A stretch of 19,964 nt of DNA from an uncultured Burkholderiales bacterium (lineage in GTDB: Bacteria > Pseudomonadota > Gammaproteobacteria > Burkholderiales > Burkholderiaceae_D), in the NCBI GenBank assembly GCA_903904635.1, contig CAIVDH010000122.1:1-19964 (forward strand), given 5' to 3'. Shown piece by piece: positions 1 through 8,833 of this stretch. The position numbers and the translations under genes are program-made. Each line of letters opens with the position of its first letter. Position 1 is the first letter of the stretch. A model generated the notes under the pieces. The model searched no databases. It saw only the letters and a program-made list of their open reading frames with translations, and was not told the DNA's origin.

Positions 1-10
1 CAGTAAAATA

Positions 11-1231
11 TCAAACTGCTAAGCCTGCCGCACTTCCCGATGCCCAGGCCCACTGAAAATTGTAACCGCCCAGCCAGCCCGTCACATCCACCGCCTCACC
101 GATAAAATATAGCCCCGGCACGGCATTGACCATCATGCTTTGCTGAGACAGCGCGCGGGTATCGACCCCGCCTATTGTCACCTCGGCCTTGCGAAATCCC
201 TCTGAGCCATTCGGCGTCAGGCTCCAGCGGTTAATCGACTCACCCAACCTGCGCAATTGTTTGTCCGGCATGTCAGCCATGCGCGCATCTGGCTGAAAAT
301 CATTCGCCATCAGCCATCCCTCAACCAAACGTGTGGGCAACCATTGCGATAAAAAATTAGCAAGATTTTTCTTGACCTGATTTTTAGCGCTTAGTAATTC
401 TTCAGCCACATCAATTGTGGGCAACAAATTCACACTCAGCACCGCGCCGCCTTTCCAATAGCTGGAAATCTGCAGCACCGCTGGGCCAGACAAGCCGCGA
501 TGGGTAAACAGCAAATCCTCCCGAAAACGTCCCGCAGATTTTTTTTCGCCAGACTCAATATCCACTTCCAGAGAAATCCCCGCCATAGGCACAAAGCGCT
601 GCCAACTCGCTTCATCAAATGTCAGGGGCACCAATGCCGGCCGTGGCTCTATGACCTTAATGCCAAACTGTTTGGCGAGTCGAAACGCAAAATCAGTCGC
701 GCCTATCTTAGGTATCGACAATCCTCCCGTCGCAATCACCACATGCTGCGCCTTAATCTGCCCCGCACTTGTCTCTATCCGAAATGCTTCACCTTCTTTG
801 CCTATGGACTCAACAGACACCGGCATGCGCCAGCTGACATTGCCCAACTCACACTCTGCTTTAAGTACATTGATAATGTCCTCAGCAGAGCGATCGCAAA
901 ACAACTGTCCCTTATGCTTTTCATGAAACGCCACGCCATGCCGTTTGAGTAGGCTAATAAAATCCTGCGGTGTATAGCGAGACAATGCGCTCTTGGAGAA
1001 ATGCGGATTCTGCGACAAAAAATTTTGCGGCCCTGTATCGAGATTCGTAAAATTACAGCGCCCACCACCCGAAATACGAATTTTTTCCGCCAGCTTTTCT
1101 GCATGATCAATCAACACCACACGCTTGCCACGCTGCCCTGCAACAGCAGCGCACATCATGCCGGCTGCACCAGCGCCAATTACGGCCACATCAAAACCTT
1201 GATTCATCGCTTGAGTCATGTCTTGATTCAT
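11..1231 (-). CDS. HI0933/YhiN-family FAD-dependent flavoprotein (putative NAD(P)/FAD oxidoreductase)
   Basis: This is a 406-residue Rossmann-type flavoprotein of the HI0933 (YhiN, BaiN-like) family, presumably cytosolic. Visible marks are the dinucleotide-binding GAGAAG near residues 19-24, the family signature KIRISGGGRCNFTN around residues 50-63, and a C-terminal GEAVDVTGWLGGYNFQWAW block followed by SGSAAG that closes the FAD site. Length fits the family, usually about 390-420 residues. The physiological substrate of most members is unknown; some reduce flavins or unsaturated steroids, and nothing here decides the substrate. The start is ambiguous because ATG occurs at codons 1, 5 and 9 within a repeated GAATCAAG motif. 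A GGA lies 11 nt before the first ATG. It sits 19 nt downstream of ybiB on the same strand, so co-transcription is likely. Family certain, function not. Confidence 0.93.
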   Translation of the reverse strand: MNQDMTQAMNQGFDVAVIGAGAAGMMCAAVAGQRGKRVVLIDHAEKLAEKIRISGGGRCNFTNLDTGPQNFLSQNPHFSKSALSRYTPQDFISLLKRHGVAFHEKHKGQLFCDRSAEDIINVLKAECELGNVSWRMPVSVESIGKEGEAFRIETSAGQIKAQHVVIATGGLSIPKIGATDFAFRLAKQFGIKVIEPRPALVPLTFDEASWQRFVPMAGISLEVDIESGEKKSAGRFREDLLFTHRGLSGPAVLQISSYWKGGAVLSVNLLPTIDVAEELLSAKNQVKKNLANFLSQWLPTRLVEGWLMANDFQPDARMADMPDKQLRRLGESINRWSLTPNGSEGFRKAEVTIGGVDTRALSQQSMMVNAVPGLYFIGEAVDVTGWLGGYNFQWAWASGSAAGLAV

Positions 1232-1250
1232 TCTTGATTCGTTCCTTCAT

Positions 1251-2216
1251 TCATTTCATCTGTCTTGCCACTTGCAGGCACTGCACCACCTGCTCTGCAA
1301 TTGGCTGCGGTACCGGCTGCTTTCCAGCCAGCGCTGCACCTATCCAAGCAGCCGTAGTCATCGCATCACTGCTAGCGGGCATAGGCGGCATCTCATCAAC
1401 CGGCTCCTGGCGCTCAATGAGCGTCGTGCGTTGATTATTGTGAAACCATTCAACAGCCTGCGCGCGCTTGGCATGCGCAACGGTTTCACCTTCCGTACCC
1501 CGCATTAAAAATACATCACCTCTTGCAGCCGGCGCTGCTTCAGAAAAATAATTGCACAGCATCGTCAGATATTCTGGATGGGTGTAAGACACCAGTCTCA
1601 GCGCAGGCTGCGCAAAGGGTTGCATGATTTTCACCAGCATATGCGTGGAATTACGCAGACCCAGCACACGCCGTATCTGCAATAGCCTATCAAGCTTGGG
1701 GGCAAGCGCAGCGACGGGCATAAAAGCCGGCTCACCCCGCGCAAAAGCTGCTGCGACATCATTGGCATCGTTGCAAGGCGGTAGCCCCATCTGCGCCAAA
1801 ATCTCAGCAGTTGTCACACGTCCTGTATCAGTTGATACACCATGCACCAACACAGGCACACCTTCACGCGCTAACAGCATCGCCAGCAAAGGCGTCAGAT
1901 TCGGCATCTGGCGCGAGCCGTTATAGCTGGGAATAACCATCGGTGCAAACTCGCAATCAGGTGCCTGCAACTTCTCAAAACTCGCCTCAGCCGCTTCCAG
2001 AAAACCGGCAATCTCTTGAACTGATTCACCTTTGATACGCATGGCAATCAGAAAACCGCCCATTTCAAGATCGGACATCCGTCCATCTAACATCGCGGCA
2101 TAAAGTGCACGTGCATCATCGCGCGACAAATCGCGCGCGCCTTTTTTACCGCGACCGATCTCACGTATAAAAGGCGCAGCATTAAAATTTTCGAAAGAAT
2201 CTAAAGAGGAGCTCAT
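1251..2216 (-). CDS. ybiB: YbiB, TrpD2-type DNA-binding protein (glycosyltransferase-fold family)
   Basis: This 321-residue protein has the anthranilate phosphoribosyltransferase fold but belongs to the TrpD2/YbiB branch. In E. coli that branch binds nucleic acids and is not a tryptophan-biosynthesis enzyme. The N-terminal helical domain (residues 1-85, with [32 protein letters not shown]) resembles TrpD. The central segment [19 protein letters not shown] (about 97-115) followed by VLVHGV replaces the phosphoribosyl-diphosphate loops of true TrpD. No other trp gene is nearby, which supports YbiB over TrpD. The ATG start has no clear Shine-Dalgarno sequence. It is divergent from tsaD (75 nt gap) and followed by the HI0933-family gene. 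E. coli YbiB is linked to the SOS response; I see no LexA box here. Confidence 0.9.
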   Translation of the reverse strand: MSSSLDSFENFNAAPFIREIGRGKKGARDLSRDDARALYAAMLDGRMSDLEMGGFLIAMRIKGESVQEIAGFLEAAEASFEKLQAPDCEFAPMVIPSYNGSRQMPNLTPLLAMLLAREGVPVLVHGVSTDTGRVTTAEILAQMGLPPCNDANDVAAAFARGEPAFMPVAALAPKLDRLLQIRRVLGLRNSTHMLVKIMQPFAQPALRLVSYTHPEYLTMLCNYFSEAAPAARGDVFLMRGTEGETVAHAKRAQAVEWFHNNQRTTLIERQEPVDEMPPMPASSDAMTTAAWIGAALAGKQPVPQPIAEQVVQCLQVARQMK

Positions 2217-2291
2217 AGCGCTAGGGTACTACGAAGGCAGCCGCGAAGATTACAATACGGCTTTCCCGGCAAATTTTACACACCACACCTC

Positions 2292-3314
2292 ATGATTGTT
2301 CTCGGCGTTGAATCCTCTTGTGATGAAACCGGCATTGCCTTGTATGACACGGCACAAGGTCTGCGTGCGCATGCCCTCTATTCGCAAGTGAGCATGCATG
2401 AAGAATACGGCGGTGTCGTACCCGAACTGGCTTCGCGCGACCATATACGGCGCGCCATTCCGCTACTGGAGCAAGTGCTCAAAGACAGTCAGCTCAGTTT
2501 GTCGGAAATTGACGCCATCGCCTACACACAAGGCCCGGGATTAGCCGGCGCTTTGCTGGTCGGCGCCTCTGTTGCCTGCGGTCTGGGACTGGCGCTCAAC
2601 AAGCCGGTACTCGGCGTGCATCATCTTGAAGGACATTTGCTGTCACCGCTTTTGTCTGGCACACCACCAGCATTTCCATTCATTGCCCTGCTGGTGTCAG
2701 GCGGGCACACGCAATTAATGCAAGTCGAGGGTGTTGGCCAGTACACGCTTTTAGGTGAAACACTCGATGACGCCGCCGGTGAAGCCTTCGATAAATCAGC
2801 CAAGCTGCTAGGGCTGGGCTATCCGGGTGGGCCAGCCATCTCACGCATGGCCGAAACAGGTGACCCGACAGTCTATAAATTACCGCGTCCTATGCTGCAC
2901 GCAAAAAATCTCGACTTCAGTTTTTCAGGACTGAAAACTGCCGTACTCACGCTGGTAAAAAATCATACCGCCCCATTGAGCGAGCAAGACAAAGCCAACA
3001 TATCCCGCGCTTTTGTCGATGCAATCGTGGAAGTATTAGTGGCGAAATGTCTGGCTGCATTAAAGCAAAGCGGAATGAAACGACTCGTCATCGCAGGCGG
3101 CGTAGGTGCAAATGCGCAACTGCGCGCGGGCCTAAATGCCGCTGCCAGCAAAAAAAGATTTGCCGTGTTTTATCCAGAGCTGGAATTCTGTACCGATAAC
3201 GGCGCCATGATCGCCTTTGCCGGCGCGCTGCGTCTACAGTCTCATCCTGAAGCCGCCACGCGTGATTACCGCTTTAATGTGCGACCCCGCTGGCCGCTAG
3301 ATCAGATAGGCTGA
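2292..3314 (+). CDS. tsaD: TsaD, tRNA N6-adenosine threonylcarbamoyltransferase
   Basis: TsaD transfers the threonylcarbamoyl group from TC-AMP to A37 of ANN-decoding tRNAs, working with TsaB and TsaE in the cytosol. The 340 residues begin with [12 protein letters not shown], the family hallmark. The metal-binding HLEGH lies at residues 111-115, preceded by [11 protein letters not shown]. The ASKHA-type nucleotide site shows [10 protein letters not shown] at 269-278 and TDNGAMIA at 301-308. Length is typical. The partner gene tsaE is in the same window at 10016; no tsaB is seen. The ATG has no obvious ribosome site, and a TACAAT hexamer at 2251-2256 could serve as a -10 box. It converges on plsY with a 4 nt gap; tsaD and plsY are neighbours in many bacteria. 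Confidence 0.98.
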   Translation: MIVLGVESSCDETGIALYDTAQGLRAHALYSQVSMHEEYGGVVPELASRDHIRRAIPLLEQVLKDSQLSLSEIDAIAYTQGPGLAGALLVGASVACGLGLALNKPVLGVHHLEGHLLSPLLSGTPPAFPFIALLVSGGHTQLMQVEGVGQYTLLGETLDDAAGEAFDKSAKLLGLGYPGGPAISRMAETGDPTVYKLPRPMLHAKNLDFSFSGLKTAVLTLVKNHTAPLSEQDKANISRAFVDAIVEVLVAKCLAALKQSGMKRLVIAGGVGANAQLRAGLNAAASKKRFAVFYPELEFCTDNGAMIAFAGALRLQSHPEAATRDYRFNVRPRWPLDQIG

Positions 3315-3318
3315 ATAA

Positions 3319-3933
3319 TTACTTATCTTTGGATTTACTTCCACCCAACCGGCTTTCCTTGCCCGCCAATAAATTGCCTATATTTTTACCATGACGATAA
3401 ATCAGCAGCGCACTCATCACCAGCACCGCCAGTAATTTGATGTCGGTCCCAAAAAGCAGCGCATAGTAAAAAGGCGCAAACAATGCGGCGATCAATGCAG
3501 CCAGAGAAGAATAACGAAACGCATAGACCACCACCAGCCAGGTAATCAGCGTAGCTAATCCTAAAATCGGATTTAACCCCAGCAGCACACCCAGCGCCGT
3601 AGCCACACCTTTGCCACCGTTAAAGCGAAAAAACACTGGCCACAAATGCCCGACAAATACGGCCAACGCCACCGCCGCAATTCCAGCATCACCCAGACCC
3701 AGTTGCTGATCAAATCTGATAGCCAGCCACACCGCAAGCCAGCCCTTGGCACAATCACCCAGCAAGGTCAATACAGCAGCAAGCTTATTGCCGCTTCTGA
3801 GCACATTGGTAGCACCAGGATTTTTAGAGCCATAGGTACGTGGATCGTCGAGCCTAAATATTTTACTGACTAACACAGCAAAGGAAACCGAACCTAGCAA
3901 GTAAGCGGCAATTTCAGCGTATAAAGAATTCAT
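3319..3933 (-). CDS. plsY: PlsY, acyl-phosphate:glycerol-3-phosphate acyltransferase
   Basis: PlsY is the integral inner-membrane enzyme that makes 1-acyl-glycerol-3-phosphate from acyl-phosphate, the first committed step of phospholipid synthesis. The 204-residue protein has several hydrophobic spans and the conserved cytoplasmic motifs [12 protein letters not shown] and [12 protein letters not shown], which carry the phosphate-binding glycines. The C-terminus is basic ([22 protein letters not shown]). I chose the ATG at 3933, which has AGGA 5 nt upstream, over an in-frame TTG 12 nt earlier whose codons include that AGGA. A candidate promoter with a palindrome lies just upstream (3970-3997). 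It is convergent with tsaD and downstream of xerD on the same strand. Confidence 0.96.
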   Translation of the reverse strand: MNSLYAEIAAYLLGSVSFAVLVSKIFRLDDPRTYGSKNPGATNVLRSGNKLAAVLTLLGDCAKGWLAVWLAIRFDQQLGLGDAGIAAVALAVFVGHLWPVFFRFNGGKGVATALGVLLGLNPILGLATLITWLVVVYAFRYSSLAALIAALFAPFYYALLFGTDIKLLAVLVMSALLIYRHGKNIGNLLAGKESRLGGSKSKDK

Positions 3934-3969
3934 GTTGTCCTGCAAAGAGTGTTAATGATCGCGTTCCCT

Positions 3970-3997
3970 ATTATGCAACAGGGAATGTACATTCCAA
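3970..3997 (-). promoter_or_regulatory. Candidate sigma-70 promoter for plsY
   Basis: Read on the minus strand, TTGGAA (3997-3992) is followed after 16 nt by CATAAT (3975-3970). This predicts a start site near 3963 and a leader of about 30 nt before the plsY ATG. The -10 matches 5 of 6 consensus bases and the -35 matches 4 of 6. It sits behind the xerD stop, so it would let plsY be expressed independently of the upstream operon. Inferred from sequence only. Confidence 0.45.
3982..3995. repeat. Perfect 14-bp palindrome GGAATGTACATTCC overlapping the plsY promoter
   Basis: The 14-bp sequence is its own reverse complement and covers most of the -35 hexamer and part of the spacer of the candidate plsY promoter, a usual place for a repressor operator. 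Its left part overlaps the arm AGGGAA (3980-3985), which can pair with TTCCCT (3964-3969). The two structures would therefore exclude one another if transcribed. Function is inferred. Confidence 0.5.
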
Positions 3998-4022
3998 AGC
4001 AAGTAAATTCGCATAAAAAGGA

Positions 4023-4940
4023 TCACCCGCGCGGATGATGCTGCGCATGTATCTTCTTCAACCGTTCACGCGCCACATGCGTATAAATCTGTGTCGTCGA
4101 AATATCCGCATGCCCCAGTAATAGCTGCACCACCCTCAAATCTGCGCCATGATTAAGCAGATGGGTGGCAAATGCATGACGTAATGTATGCGGTGACAAC
4201 GGCGCGTTAATCTCAGCGCGCAAAGCATATTTTTTAATCAGCGTCCAGAACATCTGCCTAGTCATCGGCCCACCCAGCGCCGTGACAAATAACGCATCAT
4301 CATTCTTGCCATTTAATATGGCAGCACGCGCCTCTTTCAGATAACGCTCTATCCAGACGCGCGCCTCTTCACCAAATGGCACCAGACGTGTTTTATTACC
4401 CTTGCCGGTCACTCGCAACACACCTTCGTTCATGCCCACTTCCACCGTCTTAATCTGCACTAACTCTGTCACTCGCAAACCACTCGCATACATCAGTTCC
4501 AGCATCGTACGGTCACGCAGACCGAGTGGCATGGCTACTTCAGGTGCGGCAAGCAGCGCTTCAACATGCTGCTCGGATAAAGTTTTCGGAAAACGCGCCG
4601 GCTGCCTGGCCGACTTCATGCGCAGACAAGGGTCCACACTAATCTGCTTGCTGCGCAATCCATATTGATAAAAACGTTTTAATACGGCGAGCCGCCGATT
4701 TGATGAGCTGGCCTTGCTATCGGCATGACGGAAAACAAAATACGCATTCAAGTCTGCATCAGTAGCTGCAAAAAGCGACTTCGCCTGTGCCGTATGCAGC
4801 CAATCTGCAAACAACAGCAAATCACGCTTATACGCTTCCAGCGTATTTTTAGACAAGCCATCTTCCAGCCACAACGCTTCACAGAATTCATCAATGATGG
4901 CCTGCCCTGCCCGCTCACGGTTCGTTGTATCAGCGCGCAT
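4023..4940 (-). CDS. xerD: XerD site-specific tyrosine recombinase
   Basis: XerD acts with XerC at dif to resolve chromosome dimers at division. The 305-residue protein has an N-terminal SAM-like core-binding domain (about 14-100, with DGLSKNTLEAYKRDL) and a C-terminal catalytic domain. The full tyrosine-recombinase set is present: R156 (SGLRVTEL), K180 (TGKGNK), H251 and R254 (SPHTLRHAFATH), H277 (LLGHADISTT) and the nucleophile Y286 (IYTHV). Length and the LSPHTLRHAFATHLL block favour XerD over phage integrases. XerC cannot be strictly excluded without alignment. Its ATG lies 3 nt after the dctM stop with no strong ribosome site, so translation may be coupled to the transporter operon. No integrase context, attachment site or cargo is seen. 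Confidence 0.95.
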   Translation of the reverse strand: MRADTTNRERAGQAIIDEFCEALWLEDGLSKNTLEAYKRDLLLFADWLHTAQAKSLFAATDADLNAYFVFRHADSKASSSNRRLAVLKRFYQYGLRSKQISVDPCLRMKSARQPARFPKTLSEQHVEALLAAPEVAMPLGLRDRTMLELMYASGLRVTELVQIKTVEVGMNEGVLRVTGKGNKTRLVPFGEEARVWIERYLKEARAAILNGKNDDALFVTALGGPMTRQMFWTLIKKYALRAEINAPLSPHTLRHAFATHLLNHGADLRVVQLLLGHADISTTQIYTHVARERLKKIHAQHHPRG

Positions 4941-4943
4941 CCG

Positions 4944-6227
4944 TCACTGACCGTACACCAGCCCCGGCAGCCATAAAGAAATCTGCGGCACATAAGTCAC
5001 CACCAACAGAAAGCCCAGCATCGTCAACAACCACGGTAGCACTGCAACAGTGAGCTCAGTAATGCCCATTTTCGTAATGCTGGACGCAACATACAAATTA
5101 AGCCCGACAGGAGGATGACACATACCCACTTCCATATTCACCACCATGATGATGCCAAAGTGCACAGGATCTATACCTAGCGCAATCGCAACCGGAAATA
5201 AAATCGGCGCCATAATCAGCACAATCGAAGAAGGCTCCATCACATTACCGGCCAACAGCAGCAACAGATTCACCACCAACAAAAAGCTCACCACACCGAA
5301 GCCCTTGTCCATGATCCAGCCTGCCATCTCTTGCGGTATACCTTCGCTCGTCATCAGAAAAGAAAACAGCACCGCATTGGTAATAATATAGAGCAGCATG
5401 GCCGACATTGCCGCTGAATCCAGCAACACCTTAGGCACTTGTTTCAGCCCCATGTCTTTGTACACAAACACCGCAATCACGAAGGCATACACAGCCGCCA
5501 TCGCTGCCGCTTCAGTCGGGGTAAATACGCCGCTGTAAATGCCACCCATCACAATCACAATCAGCAGCAAACCCCATGCGCTGCGCCGAAATGCAATCAG
5601 TCGCTCGCTCCAGCTAGCCTTGACCATGCGCGGATAATTTTTACGACGCGCCAACACCCAGGTAGTCAGGCCCAATAATGTCGCTAACAATATGCCGGGC
5701 ACCACACCCGCCATGAATAATTTGCCCACCGAAGTATTGGTCGAAACCGAATACATCACCATCACAATCGAAGGCGGAATCAAAATACCCAATGCACCCG
5801 AAGTCGTAATCACACCCGCGCCGAATGATTTTGGATAGCCCTGTTTTACCATCGCAGGCAACAAGATAGAACCAATTGCCACCACCGTCGCGGGTGAAGA
5901 TCCGGAGACCGCCGCAAACAATGCACAAGCCAGCACACCACCAAGCGCTAGACCACCATGCCAGTGACCGACCATGGCAGTAGCAAAATGAATCATGCGC
6001 CGTGCAACACCACCATGCGTCAAAAAATTACCCGCCAAAATAAAAAACGGGATAGCCATGATCTCGAATTTTTCTATGCCGGTAAACAGCTTCAGCGCCA
6101 CAGCCTGCACCGGCACATCCGTAAGCGTGAACATGAAAGTAAGCACGGTTAAACCAAGTGCTATTGAAATCGGCATGCCAGTCAACATCAGCACCAGCAG
6201 CAAAACAAAAATAATCAGCGCACTCAT
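4944..6227 (-). CDS. dctM: DctM, TRAP transporter large permease subunit
   Basis: DctM is the large membrane subunit of a tripartite ATP-independent periplasmic (TRAP) transporter, driving sodium- or proton-coupled uptake of an organic acid delivered by the DctP receptor. The 427 residues are almost entirely hydrophobic with a dozen or so predicted spans. Family landmarks include LMLTGMPISIALGL near the N-terminus, the SGSSPATVVAIGSILLPAM block, GALGILIPPSIVMVMY, and MEVGMCHPPVGLNLYVAS near the C-terminus. Length matches typical DctM (about 425). A GGAG stands 8 nt before the ATG, and the start overlaps the dctQ stop by 4 nt (ATGA), so translation is coupled. xerD follows 3 nt later. Confidence 0.97.
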   Translation of the reverse strand: MSALIIFVLLLVLMLTGMPISIALGLTVLTFMFTLTDVPVQAVALKLFTGIEKFEIMAIPFFILAGNFLTHGGVARRMIHFATAMVGHWHGGLALGGVLACALFAAVSGSSPATVVAIGSILLPAMVKQGYPKSFGAGVITTSGALGILIPPSIVMVMYSVSTNTSVGKLFMAGVVPGILLATLLGLTTWVLARRKNYPRMVKASWSERLIAFRRSAWGLLLIVIVMGGIYSGVFTPTEAAAMAAVYAFVIAVFVYKDMGLKQVPKVLLDSAAMSAMLLYIITNAVLFSFLMTSEGIPQEMAGWIMDKGFGVVSFLLVVNLLLLLAGNVMEPSSIVLIMAPILFPVAIALGIDPVHFGIIMVVNMEVGMCHPPVGLNLYVASSITKMGITELTVAVLPWLLTMLGFLLVVTYVPQISLWLPGLVYGQ

Positions 6228-6784
6228 TGCCGACTCTCCGCTGCATCTTCATTCAGCCCTTCAACATGCGCATGATCATGTACCGGCAACTCACCACCGC
6301 GCAGAAACTGCAACGCCACCTGCAAAAACCGAAAACACATCAAACCTGAACCAGCAGGTATAGCCAGATACACCAGCCATATAGGCAGCTCCAGCACTTC
6401 CGATGTGCTTGATGTATCGCTTAATTCATAAACAAAATCCGCACCCAGCGCGGCGATGATCCCAGTGAACGTAGCGCCTGCCAGCAAGCCAAACAATATA
6501 AATTTACCGCGCCACTTTTCATCCAGACGATTGATCATTACATCAACACCAACATGTATGCCGGTGCGCACTCCATAAGCTGCGCCGAATTTCGCCATCC
6601 AGACAAACATATAAATCGTCAGCTCTTGTGCCCAGCTGGTATTAATACGCAGCAGCCAGTCCTGCACACCAGGAATCGCAAAGCCAGATAAATAGCGATG
6701 CACAACAGCGACAAAAATAATCAGCGTGGCAGCGCCCATAAGCGACGCAATCAACCACTCTTCAAGATGATCTAAAAATTTCAT
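6224..6784 (-). CDS. dctQ: DctQ, TRAP transporter small permease subunit
   Basis: This 186-residue membrane protein is the small subunit that pairs with DctM in TRAP transporters. It shows four hydrophobic segments: an N-terminal one after LEEWLIASLMGAATLIIF, the helix containing ELTIYMFVWMAKFGAAYGVRTG with the conserved small-subunit pattern, a third around KFILFGLLAGATFTGI, and a fourth at WLVYLAIPAGSGLMCFRFLQ. The C-terminal tail is histidine- and acid-rich and soluble (DHAHVEGLNEDAAESRQ). It lies 10 nt behind dctP and overlaps dctM by 4 nt, forming the normal P-Q-M gene order. No strong Shine-Dalgarno precedes the ATG. Confidence 0.96.
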   Translation of the reverse strand: MKFLDHLEEWLIASLMGAATLIIFVAVVHRYLSGFAIPGVQDWLLRINTSWAQELTIYMFVWMAKFGAAYGVRTGIHVGVDVMINRLDEKWRGKFILFGLLAGATFTGIIAALGADFVYELSDTSSTSEVLELPIWLVYLAIPAGSGLMCFRFLQVALQFLRGGELPVHDHAHVEGLNEDAAESRQ

Positions 6785-6794
6785 GCGTAACGAT

Positions 6795-7787
6795 TCATTT
6801 TGCTGTGGCTTTATTAACCGCAGAAATCAGCTCTTTGCCGATACGCTCTTCCATTTTTTTCTGTACAGGTAAAAGCGCATTACGCCATTCAGTTTTTTCT
6901 TTTTCAGTTGGTATATAGAGGGTGGTCTTACCGGATTTTTTTACTGCTTCCAACGCCTGATCATTTTCTTGTTGCGCAATCGTGTTGCCGTATTTGCTTG
7001 CTTCTTTCATAGCACCTTCGAGCTGGCCACGAACATCAGCAGGCAGCTTGTCCCAGAATTTTTTATTCACGATGACGGCATAGCCGATGTAACCATGATT
7101 AGTCGCAGTCAGATGTTTTTGTACTTCATGCATTTTTTGCGTATAGAGATTGGACGGCGGATTTTCCGCGCCATCCACCACACCTGTTTGCAGCGCCTGA
7201 TACACCTCGGAGAAAGCCATCACTTGTGGGTTTGCACCGAGTGAGCGCATTTGTTCATCCAATACTTTAGAAGCTTGTATGCGCATCTTCAAACCCTTCA
7301 TGTCAGCAGGCACATGCATGGGTCGGTTCGATGACATCATCTTGAAACCATTGTCCCAGTAAGCAAGGCCTTGTATGCCTTTACCTTCCAGCTTCTTGAG
7401 CAAATCGCGACCGATAGGCCCATCAGTCACACGCGCTAATGCCTCTTTATCAGAAAAAATATACGGCAAATCGAACAGCTCAAATTCTTTCATGCCCAGC
7501 GGGCCAAACTTGGCCAGTGAGGGTGCCAGCATTTGTACGGCACCGAGCTGCAATGCTTCGAGCTCTTCTTTATCTTTGTAGAGCGTGCTATTGGGATAAA
7601 TCTCTATCTTTACCCGCCCCTTGGTGGCCGACTCGGCCAGCTCTTTGAATTTTTCAGCTGCCTTGCCTTTGGGCGTATCTTTGGCAACTACATGACTGAA
7701 TTTGATAACGAGAGGTGCATCAGCCCATGACTGCCCAGCGAATAACGTGGTCAGGGTGATGGCGGCAAGGACTAAACGACGCTTCAT
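6795..7787 (-). CDS. dctP: DctP, TRAP transporter periplasmic solute-binding protein
   Basis: DctP captures the substrate in the periplasm and delivers it to DctQM. From the ATG at 7787 the protein has 330 residues with a classical signal peptide (MKRR, hydrophobic core to about 18, likely cut after SWA at residue 22). The mature part shows the DctP pattern: VIKFSHVVAKDTPKGKAAEKF, GLKMRIQAS with R169, the arginine that binds the substrate carboxylate in this family, and ALQTGVVDGAENPPSN. The reading frame stays open upstream to an ATG at 7928, but the extension is rich in Arg and Cys and would bury the signal peptide. GGAG lies 9 nt before the chosen ATG. The overall flavour is that of C4-dicarboxylate receptors, but the exact ligand cannot be read from sequence. 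Confidence 0.96.
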   Translation of the reverse strand: MKRRLVLAAITLTTLFAGQSWADAPLVIKFSHVVAKDTPKGKAAEKFKELAESATKGRVKIEIYPNSTLYKDKEELEALQLGAVQMLAPSLAKFGPLGMKEFELFDLPYIFSDKEALARVTDGPIGRDLLKKLEGKGIQGLAYWDNGFKMMSSNRPMHVPADMKGLKMRIQASKVLDEQMRSLGANPQVMAFSEVYQALQTGVVDGAENPPSNLYTQKMHEVQKHLTATNHGYIGYAVIVNKKFWDKLPADVRGQLEGAMKEASKYGNTIAQQENDQALEAVKKSGKTTLYIPTEKEKTEWRNALLPVQKKMEERIGKELISAVNKATAK

Positions 7788-7846
7788 TAAAGTCTCCAAC
7801 AGAAAATGGCGATAGTAAAAGAATATTTTTATTCGTCTCGGCCGGT

Positions 7847-7875
7847 ATTGTGTCTGGTCACAGCCGCTCTGACAA
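7847..7875 (-). promoter_or_regulatory. Candidate promoter for dctPQM
   Basis: On the minus strand TTGTCA (7875-7870, 5 of 6 consensus) is followed after 17 nt by CACAAT (7852-7847, 4 of 6), predicting a leader of about 50 nt before dctP. A short inverted repeat TGTG-N6-CACA (7849-7862) overlaps the -10 and spacer. No GG/GC-type sigma-54 element, common upstream of dct genes in other bacteria, is apparent. Prediction only. Confidence 0.35.
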
Positions 7876-7939
7876 CTGCGAAAGCGGATTATGCAGCGCA
7901 TCCTCAGGTAACATCCGGGTTCAAACATAAAAACAAAAA

Positions 7940-8833
7940 ATGAACTTCGTCACTTTACTCATACCAGACTTCACACTGATCTTAATCGGCTTTGTACTGA
8001 TCCGCATCACGCAATGGGGCCCAGCATTCTGGAGTGGTCTGGAAAAAATGGTGTATTTCGTGCTGTTTCCCGCACTGCTGTTTGTTTCAACTGCGCGCAC
8101 GCCGCTGGATTTTCAGACCACCGGTAATCTGCTACAAGTCGCACTGACTGCAGTTGCCTGCGCAATCGCGCTGGGCTGGCTGGCAAAGCCGCTGTTTCGT
8201 CCCGGGCCTATGATTTTTGAATCTGGCGTACAAACTGCATTCCGGTTTAACTCTTATATCGCCTTAGCCGTTGCCTTTCGACTCGCCGGTGAACAAGGTA
8301 CCTCACTGATGGCGCTAATTATTGGCTTTGCTGTGCCAATCTGCAATGCCGCTGCCGTACATGCGCTCGCACATCAAAAAAAAGGCACGCTATTAGCAGA
8401 GCTGGCAAAAAATCCCTTATTGCTAGCCACTGCCGGTGGCACTTTATTCAATCTCGCTGGTGGCAGCTTGCCTGAAGTTGTCGCCTTAACCTTATCGCGC
8501 ATGGGCAGTGCCTCCATCGCACTAGGCCTGATCATGGTGGGTGCGGGACTGAAATTTTCCGGGCTATCAGAAGCGCGCGGCATCAGCGCTTATTTCGTTA
8601 GCGTTAAATTATTGATATTGCCCGCAATCGCATTAGGCTTAGGTCGCTGGATGGACTTACCGCCACTGCAATTACAAATCGCAGTCATGTTTTGCGCGTT
8701 GCCCACAGCATCTAGTGCTTATGTGCTGGCTACTCGTATGGGAGGTAACGGGCCGCTGGTGGCATTCTTAATTTCAGTCGGCACACTACTCTCCATAGGG
8801 ACGCTGCCGCTATGGCTGGCGCTGGCCAGCTAA
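7940..8833 (+). CDS. AEC-family transporter (auxin efflux carrier / malonate-malate permease type)
   Basis: This is a 297-residue membrane protein of the AEC family (Mem_trans domain), which includes bacterial malate and malonate permeases and many carriers of unknown substrate. It has about ten hydrophobic spans. They begin at LLIPDFTLILIGFVLIRI, include the central FRFNSYIALAVAFRLAG segment, and end with a PTASSAYVLATRMGGNG block, the conserved C-terminal half motif of AEC proteins. It is divergent from dctP (about 150 nt apart), so the two may share control and substrate class; that is inference. The ATG has only an A-rich stretch before it and no clear ribosome site. Its last 24 nt overlap the queG 3' end on the other strand. 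Confidence 0.9.
   Translation: MNFVTLLIPDFTLILIGFVLIRITQWGPAFWSGLEKMVYFVLFPALLFVSTARTPLDFQTTGNLLQVALTAVACAIALGWLAKPLFRPGPMIFESGVQTAFRFNSYIALAVAFRLAGEQGTSLMALIIGFAVPICNAAAVHALAHQKKGTLLAELAKNPLLLATAGGTLFNLAGGSLPEVVALTLSRMGSASIALGLIMVGAGLKFSGLSEARGISAYFVSVKLLILPAIALGLGRWMDLPPLQLQIAVMFCALPTASSAYVLATRMGGNGPLVAFLISVGTLLSIGTLPLWLALAS

Noticed and set aside
500..952. 150-codon plus-strand frame opposite the flavoprotein gene
   Set aside because: It is antisense to a well-recognised gene, rich in Arg, His and Cys, and has no family features.
7849..7862. CRP-like site TGTG-N6-CACA
   Set aside because: The CRP consensus needs eight bases between TGTG and CACA. Here there are six, so only a generic inverted repeat is claimed.
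7788..7928. N-terminal extension of DctP to an upstream ATG
   Set aside because: It would place 47 Arg- and Cys-rich residues before a perfect signal peptide. The ATG at 7787 has a GGAG ribosome site.
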